Positions 1-5,949 of a DNA stretch of 14,152 nt are shown in pieces. The position numbers were made by a program, and so were the translations under genes. This stretch comes from Patescibacteria group bacterium (GTDB lineage: Bacteria; Patescibacteriota; Microgenomatia; PFEM01; JAHIFH01). The notes below the pieces were generated by a model. It was not told where the DNA came from and searched no databases. It saw nothing but the letters and a program-made list of their open reading frames with translations. The stretch is taken from the NCBI GenBank assembly GCA_018900995.1, contig JAHIFH010000039.1:1-14152 (forward strand), read 5' to 3'. Position 1 is the stretch's first letter. Each line of letters begins with the position of its first letter.

Positions 1-1
1 A

Positions 2-253
2 CCGCCACCGATTGGACAAAGAATTGCCCTTTTAAGGGATTTGCCCTTAACTTTTGCTGGTATCAACAAATGGCTGATGATTACCATTCCCGTGGTTATC
101 TTTGGAATTATGAGGTACTTGAGAATTATTCATGAAGGCACCGCCCGGGCAGAATCCCCGGAAAGAGTTCTTCTTGGTGACAAGACATTACTCGCTACCG
201 TTGGGGTTTGGATTTTCTTAGTAGTGGTGATTATGTACGGAGCGACACCCTAG
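2..253 (+). CDS. UbiA-family prenyltransferase, 3' end (decaprenyl-phosphate phosphoribosyltransferase type)
   Basis: The frame is open from the left edge to a TAG stop, so only about 83 C-terminal residues are present. The fragment has a membrane helix (about MITIPVVIFGIMRYLRII), a short loop with the pattern ESPERVLLGDKTLL, and a final helix ending in MYGATP. This order of TIP(F/V)-x-(L/F)G-x-(F/M)RYL, then SPE-x-(L/V)LL-x-D-x-xLL, then a last helix is how I remember the C-terminus of the UbiA-like enzymes that join phosphoribosyl pyrophosphate to decaprenyl phosphate, the first step toward a lipid-linked arabinose donor. The catalytic DxxxD motifs lie outside the window, so another UbiA prenyltransferase cannot be excluded. 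Its stop abuts directly the stop of the convergent PEGA gene, with no base between them. Confidence 0.75.
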   Translation, partial: PPPIGQRIALLRDLPLTFAGINKWLMITIPVVIFGIMRYLRIIHEGTARAESPERVLLGDKTLLATVGVWIFLVVVIMYGATP

Positions 254-1180
254 TTACTCAACTAGTTCGGAGTAGGTGCCACTAACCCAACCTTCTTTTC
301 CTGTCTCGTACTCAATCTTATACCAGCCAAATTTTTCTTCATTAAGATAAGGAAACATCTCGCCGGGATCAACCTTGGTCAAAACAGTCTCATCACCTTT
401 AGCGCTTGAGGGCTCGCTTCTTACATTTAACCAACCAGTTCCAGTTTCTTTAATTCTCACATAAGGCTTGTCTGGTGGCGTCGGACTAGGTTTGGGGCTT
501 CCTTTTGGCGAAGGGGAAGGACTCGCTTCGACTTCCTCCTCTTCCTCCGCCTCCTCTTCTTCTTCAAGTTCCCCACTTGGCGTTGCTTCAGCTATACCCT
601 CAATCTTCTGGGCTAACTTGACACTCACGGTTAACTTGTAACCAGCCACGGTTTGGGCGGTAATGCTTCTTTCTTCATAACCCGGAGAACTAACTACCAC
701 TTGATAATCGCTTGGAGTTAAGTTTTCTTTTAAAACCGGAGCAAATCCTTCGGGCACCCCATTAATCTTCACAATCGCTTGGTCAGGGATAGAAATAACT
801 GTCAAAGAAGCCGTGTTTCGACTGGAAATTCTTTCTAAAGATAAAATTTCTCCAGATGATTCTGCCTCAGTTGCTCCCAGGTTTCGATTAATGGCGGTAA
901 TTATGCCTGGGACTAAATTAACCTTACCTTCCCAGGAGATTAAATTATCAATCGTTGTTTCGGGGACGATTTTAATGGTGTATTCACCGGCTTCAATTTT
1001 ATCACTAAAAAATGGGGTAACGCCTTTTAATTCGCCATCAATATAAACAGTAGCTTTGGGAGTAGCGTTAACTTGAAGGGCACCGGCGCCTGTTCGAGAA
1101 AAAAACTTATTCTTAACAATCAGGCCCCCAAGAACAATGACCAAAATAACAACGGCGATAATAAGCCAGCTTCTCTTCAT
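254..1180 (-). CDS. Membrane-anchored PEGA-domain protein with C-terminal SH3-like domain
   Basis: A 308-residue envelope protein. Residues about 3-22 form one N-terminal membrane anchor. Two PEGA-type repeats follow (about 34-75 and 124-190), recognisable by xVYIDGELKGVTP and xVKINGVPEGFAP. A Glu-rich then Ser/Pro/Lys-rich low-complexity linker spans about 199-238. The last 65 residues look like a bacterial SH3 domain (GWLNVRSEPS, GEMFPY, GWYKIEY, GWVSGTYS), usually a cell-wall-binding module. The likely role is an extracytoplasmic wall-associated protein; the exact partner is unknown. The frame stays open to a TTG at 1246, but I chose the ATG at 1180: it starts the signal anchor, lies 7 nt after a plausible -10 box, and the longer version would run into the divergent promoter at 1234-1262. 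There is no Shine-Dalgarno sequence. Confidence 0.8.
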   Translation of the reverse strand: MKRSWLIIAVVILVIVLGGLIVKNKFFSRTGAGALQVNATPKATVYIDGELKGVTPFFSDKIEAGEYTIKIVPETTIDNLISWEGKVNLVPGIITAINRNLGATEAESSGEILSLERISSRNTASLTVISIPDQAIVKINGVPEGFAPVLKENLTPSDYQVVVSSPGYEERSITAQTVAGYKLTVSVKLAQKIEGIAEATPSGELEEEEEAEEEEEVEASPSPSPKGSPKPSPTPPDKPYVRIKETGTGWLNVRSEPSSAKGDETVLTKVDPGEMFPYLNEEKFGWYKIEYETGKEGWVSGTYSELVE

Positions 1181-1187
1181 CAGAGGG

Positions 1188-1216
1188 ATGATAGCATAGA
1201 TGGTCAAGAGAAGCAA
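1188..1216 (-). promoter_or_regulatory. Candidate promoter of the PEGA gene, near-leaderless
   Basis: On the minus strand TTGCTT (1216-1211) and TATCAT (1193-1188) are separated by 17 bp. The -10 box ends 7 nt before the chosen ATG, so transcription would start at or next to the start codon. The VanW gene shows the same TATCAT-N7-ATG arrangement. Confidence 0.4.
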
Positions 1217-1233
1217 GAAAGGAAGCTCCAGGC

Positions 1234-1262
1234 TTGACTTTCTCAAGAAACTGTGCTATATT
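1234..1262 (+). promoter_or_regulatory. Strong sigma70-type promoter for the 66-codon membrane-protein gene
   Basis: TTGACT (1234-1239), a 17-bp spacer and TATATT (1257-1262) closely match the housekeeping consensus. The expected transcription start near 1269 leaves a leader of about 110 nt before the GTG at 1379. No gene or known riboswitch is recognised in that leader. Confidence 0.75.
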
Positions 1263-1378
1263 ATAGGCTACTTAAGGCTTCATCTGCTCGAGATTTCAGA
1301 TTGCGATCAAAAGGCAGATTATAACCTTATTTTGCACTTTGGTATCGCCAATCCTGGCTATAACCTAAGGAGGAGAAA

Positions 1379-1579
1379 GTGAAACTTTTCTTTACCTTTT
1401 TACTAGTAGTCGGTGTTATTTACCTCCTTGGCGCCGGGCTACCCCAGGCCATTCGCCTGAGAGCCACCAACCTATATTTGGGCAACGTGTTAGGTCTCGC
1501 TGTTCTCGGAGCTTCCGCCTTTGCGGCTGCAATCATAGCAGCCATTTGGGAGAAAAAGGGCACCAGGGAGAAAGAATGA
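1379..1579 (+). CDS. Small hydrophobic protein with two membrane segments
   Basis: A 66-codon gene starting at GTG. AAGGAGGA at 1367-1374, 4 nt upstream of the GTG, is a near-perfect Shine-Dalgarno sequence and fixes the start. The product has a membrane helix at about residues 3-21, a short loop with RLRATNLYLGN, a second Ala/Gly-rich helix at about 34-56, and a basic/acidic tail (EKKGTREKE). I recognise no family. It is supported as a real gene by the consensus promoter 145 nt upstream, the ribosome site, and a structured element starting 21 nt after the stop. A second gene of the same style lies at 4905-5195, although the two proteins show no evident similarity. Confidence 0.7.
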   Translation: MKLFFTFLLVVGVIYLLGAGLPQAIRLRATNLYLGNVLGLAVLGASAFAAAIIAAIWEKKGTREKE

Positions 1580-1600
1580 AATGGCGATAGCCAAAACTTT

Positions 1601-1664
1601 GGGAGCCGACTAGGCTGGAGTCCACACTTCGTGGAAATACTCCTCCAGCTTAGCACCGGCTCCC
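1601..1664 (+). other. Three-tier nested stem-loop downstream of the small membrane-protein gene
   Basis: Three nested inverted repeats fold into one long hairpin. GGGAGCCG (1601-1608) pairs with CGGCTCCC (1657-1664). GCTGGAG (1614-1620) pairs with CTCCAGC (1643-1649). TCCAC (1621-1625) pairs with GTGGA (1631-1635) around an ACTTC loop. Internal loops lie mainly on the 3' side. There is no T-run after it, so it is not a canonical intrinsic terminator; it could be a stabilising 3' end, a processed RNA or a factor-dependent terminator. The strand is inferred from the upstream gene. The tRNA-Cys promoter starts only 3 bases later. Confidence 0.6.
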
Positions 1665-1666
1665 AT

Positions 1667-1695
1667 TTGCGTTCTGAGGCTGAAAATGAGATAAT
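1667..1695 (+). promoter_or_regulatory. Promoter of tRNA-Cys
   Basis: TTGCGT (1667-1672), a 17-bp spacer and GATAAT (1690-1695) lie so that transcription should begin at about 1702-1704, the first base of the tRNA. Confidence 0.6.
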
Positions 1696-1703
1696 CTAGT
1701 TGC

Positions 1704-1774
1704 GACCGGGTGACGGAGTGGCTACGTGTTGGTCTGCAAAACCAATTACAGGGGTTCGAGTCCCCTCCCGGTCT
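1704..1774 (+). tRNA. tRNA-Cys (anticodon GCA)
   Basis: A full cloverleaf can be drawn. The acceptor stem GACCGGG pairs with CCCGGTC (1767-1773). The D stem ACG pairs with CGT. The anticodon stem TTGGT pairs with ACCAA, enclosing CTGCAAA with anticodon GCA at 1736-1738. A 4-nt variable loop TTAC follows, then T stem AGGGG/CCCCT around TTCGAGT. The discriminator base is T (U73), as expected for tRNA-Cys. CCA is not encoded (CC, then TTT follows), so it must be added after transcription. The 71-nt length equals that of E. coli tRNA-Cys without CCA. Confidence 0.96.
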
Positions 1775-1807
1775 CCTTTCTAAAAAACCTCAAAAATTGC
1801 TTTTTTG

Positions 1808-1816
1808 TGGTATAAT
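1808..1816 (+). promoter_or_regulatory. Extended -10 promoter candidate before the M23 peptidase gene
   Basis: TGGTATAAT is a perfect -10 hexamer with the upstream TGn extension. No good -35 is present at 16-18 bp. Transcription would start near 1823, only about two bases before the terminator-like hairpin at 1825-1850. Confidence 0.45.
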
Positions 1817-1824
1817 ATATGTAG

Positions 1825-1856
1825 ATCCTCTCTCGTTTATCGGAGAGGATTTTTTT
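1825..1856 (+). terminator. Intrinsic terminator (tRNA-Cys) or leader attenuator of the M23 gene
   Basis: ATCCTCTC (1825-1832) pairs with GAGAGGAT (1843-1850) around a 10-nt loop, followed by six further T residues (1851-1856). It ends the tRNA-Cys transcript about 50 nt after the tRNA. Because TATAAT at 1811-1816 lies just upstream, it would also be the very first element of any transcript begun there. Confidence 0.75.
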
Positions 1857-1874
1857 GTGGGCGAATTAGCCCAC
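1857..1874 (+). promoter_or_regulatory. Hairpin directly upstream of the M23 start codon
   Basis: GTGGGC (1857-1862) and GCCCAC (1869-1874) form a perfect 6-bp stem with loop GAATTA, ending 3 nt before the ATG at 1878. It directly follows the T-run of the terminator and occupies the place where a Shine-Dalgarno sequence would normally be; none is visible. Confidence 0.5.
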
Positions 1875-1877
1875 TTT

Positions 1878-2570
1878 ATGACTTACTTAATCACTTTAGG
1901 ACAACATCAAATTGCGGTGAAACTAAGCCGCAAGCGGGGTCGTCCTGGAAAATCCATCATTCAACATCTTGACGGATTCCTTTCTCATCTAATCGCCTTA
2001 GCAACTGATAAGCGTTATTCTGGTCAACCTATTAGCCGGACTCTGCGTTTCGTGTTTGAAAACAAACAAGCCAAGAAAATTCTTGGCCTTAACCTGGCGA
2101 TAATTACTTTATTGGTAGGAGCGGTCATTCCTCCTATCTCTGCCTTTAACTCTGGTCAGCCAATTGAAACTACTACTGTCATTGCTACTGCCGAGCCATT
2201 AACCACGGAAAAATCGGTTCGGGTGCCAGTAGATTCTTTTGAGGTCACCGGGAATTACAACGCCCTTCACCGGGGAATTGACTTAAACGAAATTGAAGGA
2301 GCACCGGTTTATCCTTTAACGGAAGGAAAAGTTGAGAGAGTTATTTACAACCGCTTTTCTTACGGTAACCACATTTTGATTGACCATGGTTCGGGCTTTA
2401 AGTCTCTTTATGCTCACTTAGCTAAAGTGGTGGTTAAGGAGGGTGAAGAGGTGGATAAAAATACCGTTATTGGTACCGTGGGTCACACTGGTTGGGCTAC
2501 CGGTTCTCACTTACACTTGGAAGTTTACGACAACGGTCGGACTTTCAACCCGCTAACTATTCTGAAGTAA
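1878..2570 (+). CDS. Membrane-anchored M23 (LytM-type) zinc peptidase
   Basis: A 230-residue protein (from ATG 1878) that should cleave peptide cross-links of peptidoglycan outside the membrane. An N-terminal basic region of about 67 residues (KLSRKRGRPGK) precedes one membrane segment (about 68-85). A short linker leads to the M23 domain at about 118-230. The zinc ligands are visible as H131-x3-D135 (HRGID) and the HLH near residues 211-213 (GSHLHLE). The catalytic YAHL histidine is near residue 180. The motif set is complete, so the enzyme is probably active. The frame is open upstream through the tRNA, so ATG 1878 is a choice; GTG 1857 is the alternative. There is no clear ribosome site. 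It converges on groEL with a shared terminator. Confidence 0.85.
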   Translation: MTYLITLGQHQIAVKLSRKRGRPGKSIIQHLDGFLSHLIALATDKRYSGQPISRTLRFVFENKQAKKILGLNLAIITLLVGAVIPPISAFNSGQPIETTTVIATAEPLTTEKSVRVPVDSFEVTGNYNALHRGIDLNEIEGAPVYPLTEGKVERVIYNRFSYGNHILIDHGSGFKSLYAHLAKVVVKEGEEVDKNTVIGTVGHTGWATGSHLHLEVYDNGRTFNPLTILK

Positions 2571-2582
2571 ATCGGGAAAATC

Positions 2583-2604
2583 AAAAAACCCGCTTGCGCG
2601 GGTT
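2583..2604 (-). terminator. Terminator between convergent M23 and groEL genes
   Basis: AACCCGC (2587-2593) and GCGGGTT (2598-2604) form a 7-bp stem. Read on the minus strand the loop is GCAA, a GNRA tetraloop, and the stem runs into a T6 tract, giving a good intrinsic terminator for groEL. On the plus strand it is followed by AATTTT, weaker but usable for the M23 gene. Confidence 0.8.
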
Positions 2605-2607
2605 AAT

Positions 2608-2640
2608 TTTGAACTTTGAACTTTAAATTTTGAATTTTCT
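2608..2640. repeat. Short degenerate AT-rich tandem repeat
   Basis: Variants of TTGAACTT / TAAATTT / TTGAATTTT follow one another between the terminator and the groEL stop. It is low-complexity spacer with no coding or structural role that I can see. Confidence 0.4.
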
Positions 2641-2641
2641 C

Positions 2642-4351
2642 TTACATCCCCATTCCGCCTCCGCCTTGAGGCATACCTGGAGTTTTTTCTTCATCCTTAA
2701 CTACATCCGTAATCAAACCTTCTGTCGTTAAAATCATCATCGCCACGGAAACGGCGTTCTGAAGAGCAGTCCGGGTAACCTTAGCCGGATCAATGATGCC
2801 CGCCTCAATCATATTTACATATTCTAAATTCATAACATCATAGCCTACACCCTTTGCTCTCTTCATTACCTCTTCTATAACAGCATCACCGTTTTGCCCT
2901 GCATTTTGAACAATAAGTCTCATGGGAGCCAGTAAAGCTTTTTTCAATACATTAAGACCGGCAACCTTATCACCCTCGGCGGCGACTTCTTCGGGCGTTT
3001 TATCTTCTGGTTTTTTATTCTTAGTCGTTTTCTTGCTTTCGCCCACACCTTCTAAAAGCTTGTTATTTAGAATCTTAGATGCTTCAATCAATACCACTCC
3101 TCCGCCGGGAACAATCCCCTCTTCAATTGCCGCTTTGGTGGCTGAAACAGCATCTTTCACCCTCTCCTGTTTCTCTTTCATTTCTGTCTCAGAAGCTGCC
3201 CCAACTTCAATCACCGCCACACCACCTGCTAATTTCGCTAATCTTTCTTCAAGTTTCTCTTTATCAAACTCTGAAGTAGTTCGGTCTAATTCAGCTTTAA
3301 TTTGTTTAATCCGCCCTTGAATAGCCGCTTTTGAACCTTTACCGCCAACAATGACCGTATTATCTTTATCAGTTATTACTCGGTCAGCCCGACCTAAATC
3401 TTCAACTGTTACCTCTTCTAATTTCCGCCCCACATCCTCAGAAATAACTGTTCCGCCAGTCAAAATGGCAATATCTTGAAGCATTTCTTTTCTTCGGTCA
3501 CCAAAACCTGGAGCTTCAACCACCAAGACATTGAAAGTCCCTCGCAGTTTATTCACTACCAAAGTCGCTAAAGCCTCTCCTTCAACCTCGTCAGCAATAA
3601 TGACCAAATTCTTGGAAGTCTTCACGAGATTCTCTAAAAAAGGTAAGAGTTCTTGAAGAGAAGAAATCTTCTTATCAGTTAAAAGCAGGTAAGGATCCTC
3701 AATCGTCGCCTCCATTGAATCTGGATCAGTAACAAAATAAGGAGAAACATAACCTTTATCAAATTCCATCCCTTCTTTGTAATCAATGACTAACTCTAAA
3801 CCTTTCCCTTCCTCAACAGTAATTACCCCATCGGGGCCTACCTTTTTGATCGCCTCGGCAATTTTTTCTCCAATTTCTTGATTTTGGGCAGAAATTGTTG
3901 CAACTTGGATAATCTTTTTTGGATCGTTCTTAAGAGGCTGGGCCTGTTCTTTAATTGATTTAATGACCCAATCCGCTGCTTTTTTAATACCTTGATTCAA
4001 AACCATTGGATTAGCTGGGACTGGCTCTCTATTTATCGCTTCAATTCCCTTTTCAACAATTGCTTGAACTAAGATAGTGGCAGTTGTGGTGCCATCACCG
4101 GTAGCATCATTAGTTTTTTCCGCTGCCTCTTTAGCCAACTGAGCCCCCATATTTTCAAACTCATCCTTAAGTTCTATTTCCTTGGCAACGGAAACACCAT
4201 CATGAACCACTGAAGGTGCTCCCCATTTTTTATCAATGGCGATGTTGCGACCCTTTGGACCAAGGGTAGTACCGACTGCCTTGGCAACAGCATCAACCCC
4301 TGCTTTGAGTTTCGCTCTAGCTTCTTTTGAATATTCAAACTTTTTAGCCAT
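2642..4351 (-). CDS. groEL: Chaperonin GroEL (60 kDa)
   Basis: A 569-residue ATP-driven folding-chamber subunit, complete from ATG to TAA. Diagnostic segments are GTTLGPKGRN (28-36), the ATP-binding GDGTTTAT with D86, the DAVSATKAAIEEGIVPGGG stretch with the ATPase aspartate at D400, and a Gly/Met-rich tail (PQGGGGMGM). It is about 20 residues longer than the usual 540-548. The excess is a charged insertion at about residues 437-460 (KK, TTKNKKPEDK, TPEEVAAEG), in the equatorial domain where E. coli GroEL has only a short loop near its residues 427-435. It follows groES by 6 nt and shares its promoter. No Shine-Dalgarno sequence is evident. Confidence 0.98.
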   Translation of the reverse strand: MAKKFEYSKEARAKLKAGVDAVAKAVGTTLGPKGRNIAIDKKWGAPSVVHDGVSVAKEIELKDEFENMGAQLAKEAAEKTNDATGDGTTTATILVQAIVEKGIEAINREPVPANPMVLNQGIKKAADWVIKSIKEQAQPLKNDPKKIIQVATISAQNQEIGEKIAEAIKKVGPDGVITVEEGKGLELVIDYKEGMEFDKGYVSPYFVTDPDSMEATIEDPYLLLTDKKISSLQELLPFLENLVKTSKNLVIIADEVEGEALATLVVNKLRGTFNVLVVEAPGFGDRRKEMLQDIAILTGGTVISEDVGRKLEEVTVEDLGRADRVITDKDNTVIVGGKGSKAAIQGRIKQIKAELDRTTSEFDKEKLEERLAKLAGGVAVIEVGAASETEMKEKQERVKDAVSATKAAIEEGIVPGGGVVLIEASKILNNKLLEGVGESKKTTKNKKPEDKTPEEVAAEGDKVAGLNVLKKALLAPMRLIVQNAGQNGDAVIEEVMKRAKGVGYDVMNLEYVNMIEAGIIDPAKVTRTALQNAVSVAMMILTTEGLITDVVKDEEKTPGMPQGGGGMGM

Positions 4352-4357
4352 ATGTTA

Positions 4358-4681
4358 TTATTTTACCACCGCCAAAACATCCTCAAATTTAACAAAAATC
4401 AATTCTCTCCCAGAGATTCCCAATTTTACCTCATCACCGCCCCACTTTTTGTAAATGACGGTCTGCCCGACTTTGAACTCGGGTTTAATTTCTTTACCGG
4501 AATCAGTAATTTGGGGGGCACCAATAGCAATTACCTTGCCTCGTTGAGATTTTTCGTCATGGGTATCAGGAAGAACAATACCGGCGGCGGTTTTCTTTTC
4601 TAACTCAACTGGCTCAATTAAAGCATAACCAGCCATGGGTTTAAGTTTAAGAGCAGTTGTTTTCTTTTTTGGTCTTGCCAT
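4358..4681 (-). CDS. groES: Co-chaperonin GroES (10 kDa)
   Basis: A 107-residue lid subunit of the GroEL chamber. The mobile loop and flanks are clear (ELEKKTAAGIVLPD, SQRGKVIAIG), followed by the KVGQTVIYKKWGG and EDVLAVVK C-terminus. The N-terminus carries a basic extension (MARPKKKTTALKL) of about 12 residues compared with E. coli; an internal ATG at residue 16 could be the real start. I kept the first ATG because the promoter and leader fit it. It heads the groES-groEL operon. Confidence 0.96.
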   Translation of the reverse strand: MARPKKKTTALKLKPMAGYALIEPVELEKKTAAGIVLPDTHDEKSQRGKVIAIGAPQITDSGKEIKPEFKVGQTVIYKKWGGDEVKLGISGRELIFVKFEDVLAVVK

Positions 4682-4707
4682 TGATTAAATCTTATCAAAA
4701 AAAATTA

Positions 4708-4721
4708 TCACTTTCAAGTGA
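4708..4721 (-). promoter_or_regulatory. Leader stem-loop of groES followed by a U8 run
   Basis: On the minus strand TCACT-TGAA-AGTGA forms a short stem-loop beginning about 2-3 nt after the predicted start of transcription, followed by TAA and eight T (4704-4697). It is too weak to be a normal terminator. It is the same order (start site, hairpin, U-run) as at 1825-1856 and 4810-4831. Confidence 0.4.
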
Positions 4722-4729
4722 CGATTGCT

Positions 4730-4758
4730 ATTTTAAAGGCTGATAGCACGTTTGTCAA
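4730..4758 (-). promoter_or_regulatory. Promoter of groES-groEL
   Basis: TTGACA (4758-4753), a 17-bp spacer and TAAAAT (4735-4730) give a near-consensus housekeeping promoter with a leader of about 42 nt. No CIRCE element (TTAGCACTC-N9-GAGTGCTAA) is present. A weak 5-bp inverted repeat (TGCTA ... TAGCA, 4727-4749) overlaps the spacer and -10 and might be an operator. Confidence 0.75.
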
Positions 4759-4774
4759 GATGCATCCCATAATA

Positions 4775-4803
4775 TTGACTTTTGCTTAATTTTATGATAT
4801 ACT
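4775..4803 (+). promoter_or_regulatory. Strong sigma70-type promoter for the 96-codon membrane-protein gene
   Basis: TTGACT (4775-4780), a 17-bp spacer and TATACT (4798-4803). It lies back-to-back with the groES promoter, the two -35 boxes being 16 bp apart. The leader before the ATG is about 95 nt. Confidence 0.8.
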
Positions 4804-4809
4804 TCGCTT

Positions 4810-4827
4810 GTCTCTCGCAAGGGAGAC
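4810..4827 (+). promoter_or_regulatory. 5'-terminal stem-loop with GNRA tetraloop
   Basis: GTCTCTC-GCAA-GGGAGAC forms a 7-bp stem (one G-U pair) capped by GCAA and followed by TTTT. It begins at the base where the promoter predicts transcription start, so the mRNA would carry it at its 5' end. Such hairpins can protect mRNAs from 5'-end-dependent decay; early termination is the alternative. Confidence 0.6.
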
Positions 4828-4904
4828 TTTTCAATCTTGCGCCTTAACAAAATTCTGGAAGTAATTATCCCGGCGGAAAAAATCCTACTACAAGGAGGAA
4901 AACA

Positions 4905-5195
4905 ATGGGTGGACTCTATCACGCGGGAGGATTCCTCATCGTCTGGGTTGGGATACTTGGCTTAGGGTTCTTCGGCCTTTGCCTGGGATCAGCCCTAGGA
5001 AAGGTTACAGCCGCAAGGATCAATGGAAGACCAGAGGATGTCAAGGTCGGAGGGGGCATTTATGTCGGCATAACAAAGCCAATAATTAGTGGCCTTATTC
5101 AGGCTGGAATCACCTTCGGAGTCCCCGCCGCCTTTCTTTGGGCCTTCCACTACATCGCCCGGACGAATTTCGGAGCTTTTCTTAGCTTCCGATAG
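4905..5195 (+). CDS. Small Gly-rich membrane protein with two membrane segments
   Basis: A 96-residue protein of no family I recognise. The Shine-Dalgarno AAGGAGGAAAACA sits at ideal distance before the ATG. Helix 1 spans about residues 8-30 (rich in Gly and Leu), followed by a short charged loop with ARINGRPEDVKVGG, a Gly/Ile-rich stretch, and helix 2 at about 60-83. The tail is short and mildly basic. The body is more GC-rich than the neighbouring coding DNA, with consensus promoter, leader hairpin and terminator all present, suggesting a highly expressed gene. Alternatives such as a holin-like or respiratory-complex accessory subunit cannot be supported from sequence alone. Confidence 0.75.
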   Translation: MGGLYHAGGFLIVWVGILGLGFFGLCLGSALGKVTAARINGRPEDVKVGGGIYVGITKPIISGLIQAGITFGVPAAFLWAFHYIARTNFGAFLSFR

Positions 5196-5215
5196 AGGCG
5201 CAGAAAGAGAAAATT

Positions 5216-5303
5216 GAGGTCATGCCATTACATGGTTGTTCATCGCAAAGACGCCGATCGCGGTGTCCGCCCGACAACAATCTCCAAAGCAGACCTCTTT
5301 TTT
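5216..5303 (+). terminator. Large three-tier stem-loop terminator
   Basis: GAGGTC (5216-5221) pairs with GACCTC (5292-5297) and is followed by T6 (5298-5303). Inside, GGTTGTT (5234-5240) pairs with AACAATC (5276-5282) with one wobble, and GACGCCG (5250-5256) pairs with CGGTGTC (5261-5267) around an ATCG tetraloop. It ends the small membrane-protein transcript. Its nested architecture resembles that at 1601-1664, without sequence identity. Confidence 0.7.
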
Positions 5304-5320
5304 CATGGCCAAAATGAACC

Positions 5321-5941
5321 TTACTTAACCCAGTTAAAACTTTCCGCCAATTGAGTCAAAGTCTCTTCATTAACCAACTGTTTTAAATCCCCTTCTGGTG
5401 CCTTTTGGGCTGGGGTAGAAATAGTAAGAATATAACTTCCTTTTCTAAAAGCAACGGCCCCAATTCCCATTGGAGTGGTGCCGGCTTTAGGAATAAAAAA
5501 CTGTAATGCCTCCTGGTCATTAATTTCAATATCATTAGTCCAACTCACTCCACTCTCAATATCTTGAAAATAATTACGGACAAAACTCCCCAAAGAAATG
5601 GGCGAAGGTTGGTCATAAATGTTAACCATATAACTCATGCCATCGGGATTAAGAGTAATTTGGTAAAGATGTTGCTGGGAGGGAGTGATTTTCTCCTCCT
5701 CGGGCAAATCCCAATTAATTTGATAGCAAAGAGAAAAACCATATTCTTCATTGGTATAAAGAGTGCAGCGAGAACTATCTTCTGGAGTGGGCGTCACCTC
5801 AGTAGAAACTCCAGAGGAAATTGTTGGTTCTTTAGTTGGTCCTAAAGTGATTCGCCCGGTCTTAATAGCAAAAGTCAGACCGCCAAAAAGTAAGGCTAAA
5901 ACCACCAAAAATATTAAAACTAAAGGCTGTTTTTGTTTCAT
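5321..5941 (-). CDS. Membrane-anchored protein with PsbP-like domain
   Basis: A 206-residue protein with a single N-terminal anchor (about 6-26), a Thr/Ser/Pro linker (about 34-57) and a secreted domain. The domain opens with YTNEEYGFSLCYQINWDLP, the 'Y-x-N-x-x-YGF-S-x-x-YP-x-x-W' pattern I associate with PsbP/DUF-like domains in many bacterial surface proteins, and ends with TLTQLAESFNWVK. Two cysteines (C59, C72) flank that motif and could form a disulfide. There is no lipobox. Its function is unknown. It lies 39 nt after the C39-TPR gene but has its own candidate promoter. Confidence 0.6.
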   Translation of the reverse strand: MKQKQPLVLIFLVVLALLFGGLTFAIKTGRITLGPTKEPTISSGVSTEVTPTPEDSSRCTLYTNEEYGFSLCYQINWDLPEEEKITPSQQHLYQITLNPDGMSYMVNIYDQPSPISLGSFVRNYFQDIESGVSWTNDIEINDQEALQFFIPKAGTTPMGIGAVAFRKGSYILTISTPAQKAPEGDLKQLVNEETLTQLAESFNWVK

Positions 5942-5949
5942 CCTTTTTT

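Noticed and set aside
520..570. CTC/TCC-rich simple repeat in the PEGA gene
   Set aside because: It is simply the antisense of the Glu-rich linker codons and needs no separate explanation.
1200..1382. A 60-codon plus-strand frame upstream of the 66-codon gene
   Set aside because: It begins before the promoter at 1234-1262, has no ribosome site, and its composition is not protein-like. It spans a leader and ends inside the next start codon.
1234..1700. 6S RNA or tmRNA between the PEGA gene and tRNA-Cys
   Set aside because: The region contains a well-supported small gene. The 64-nt hairpin is too short for 6S RNA, and no tRNA-like ends or tag frame of tmRNA are seen.
2608..2640. Short repeats suggesting a CRISPR or phage attachment site
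   Set aside because: They are degenerate AT-rich units of 7-9 nt with no spacers and no tRNA or integrase at the site.
2922..3320. Long frames on the plus strand opposite groEL
   Set aside because: They are antisense shadows of a strongly coding gene, with Ser/Pro-biased translations and no start signals.
4708..4758. A CIRCE (HrcA) operator before groES
   Set aside because: The only inverted repeat is 5 bp (TGCTA/TAGCA) with a 13-bp gap, far from the 9-bp CIRCE arms.
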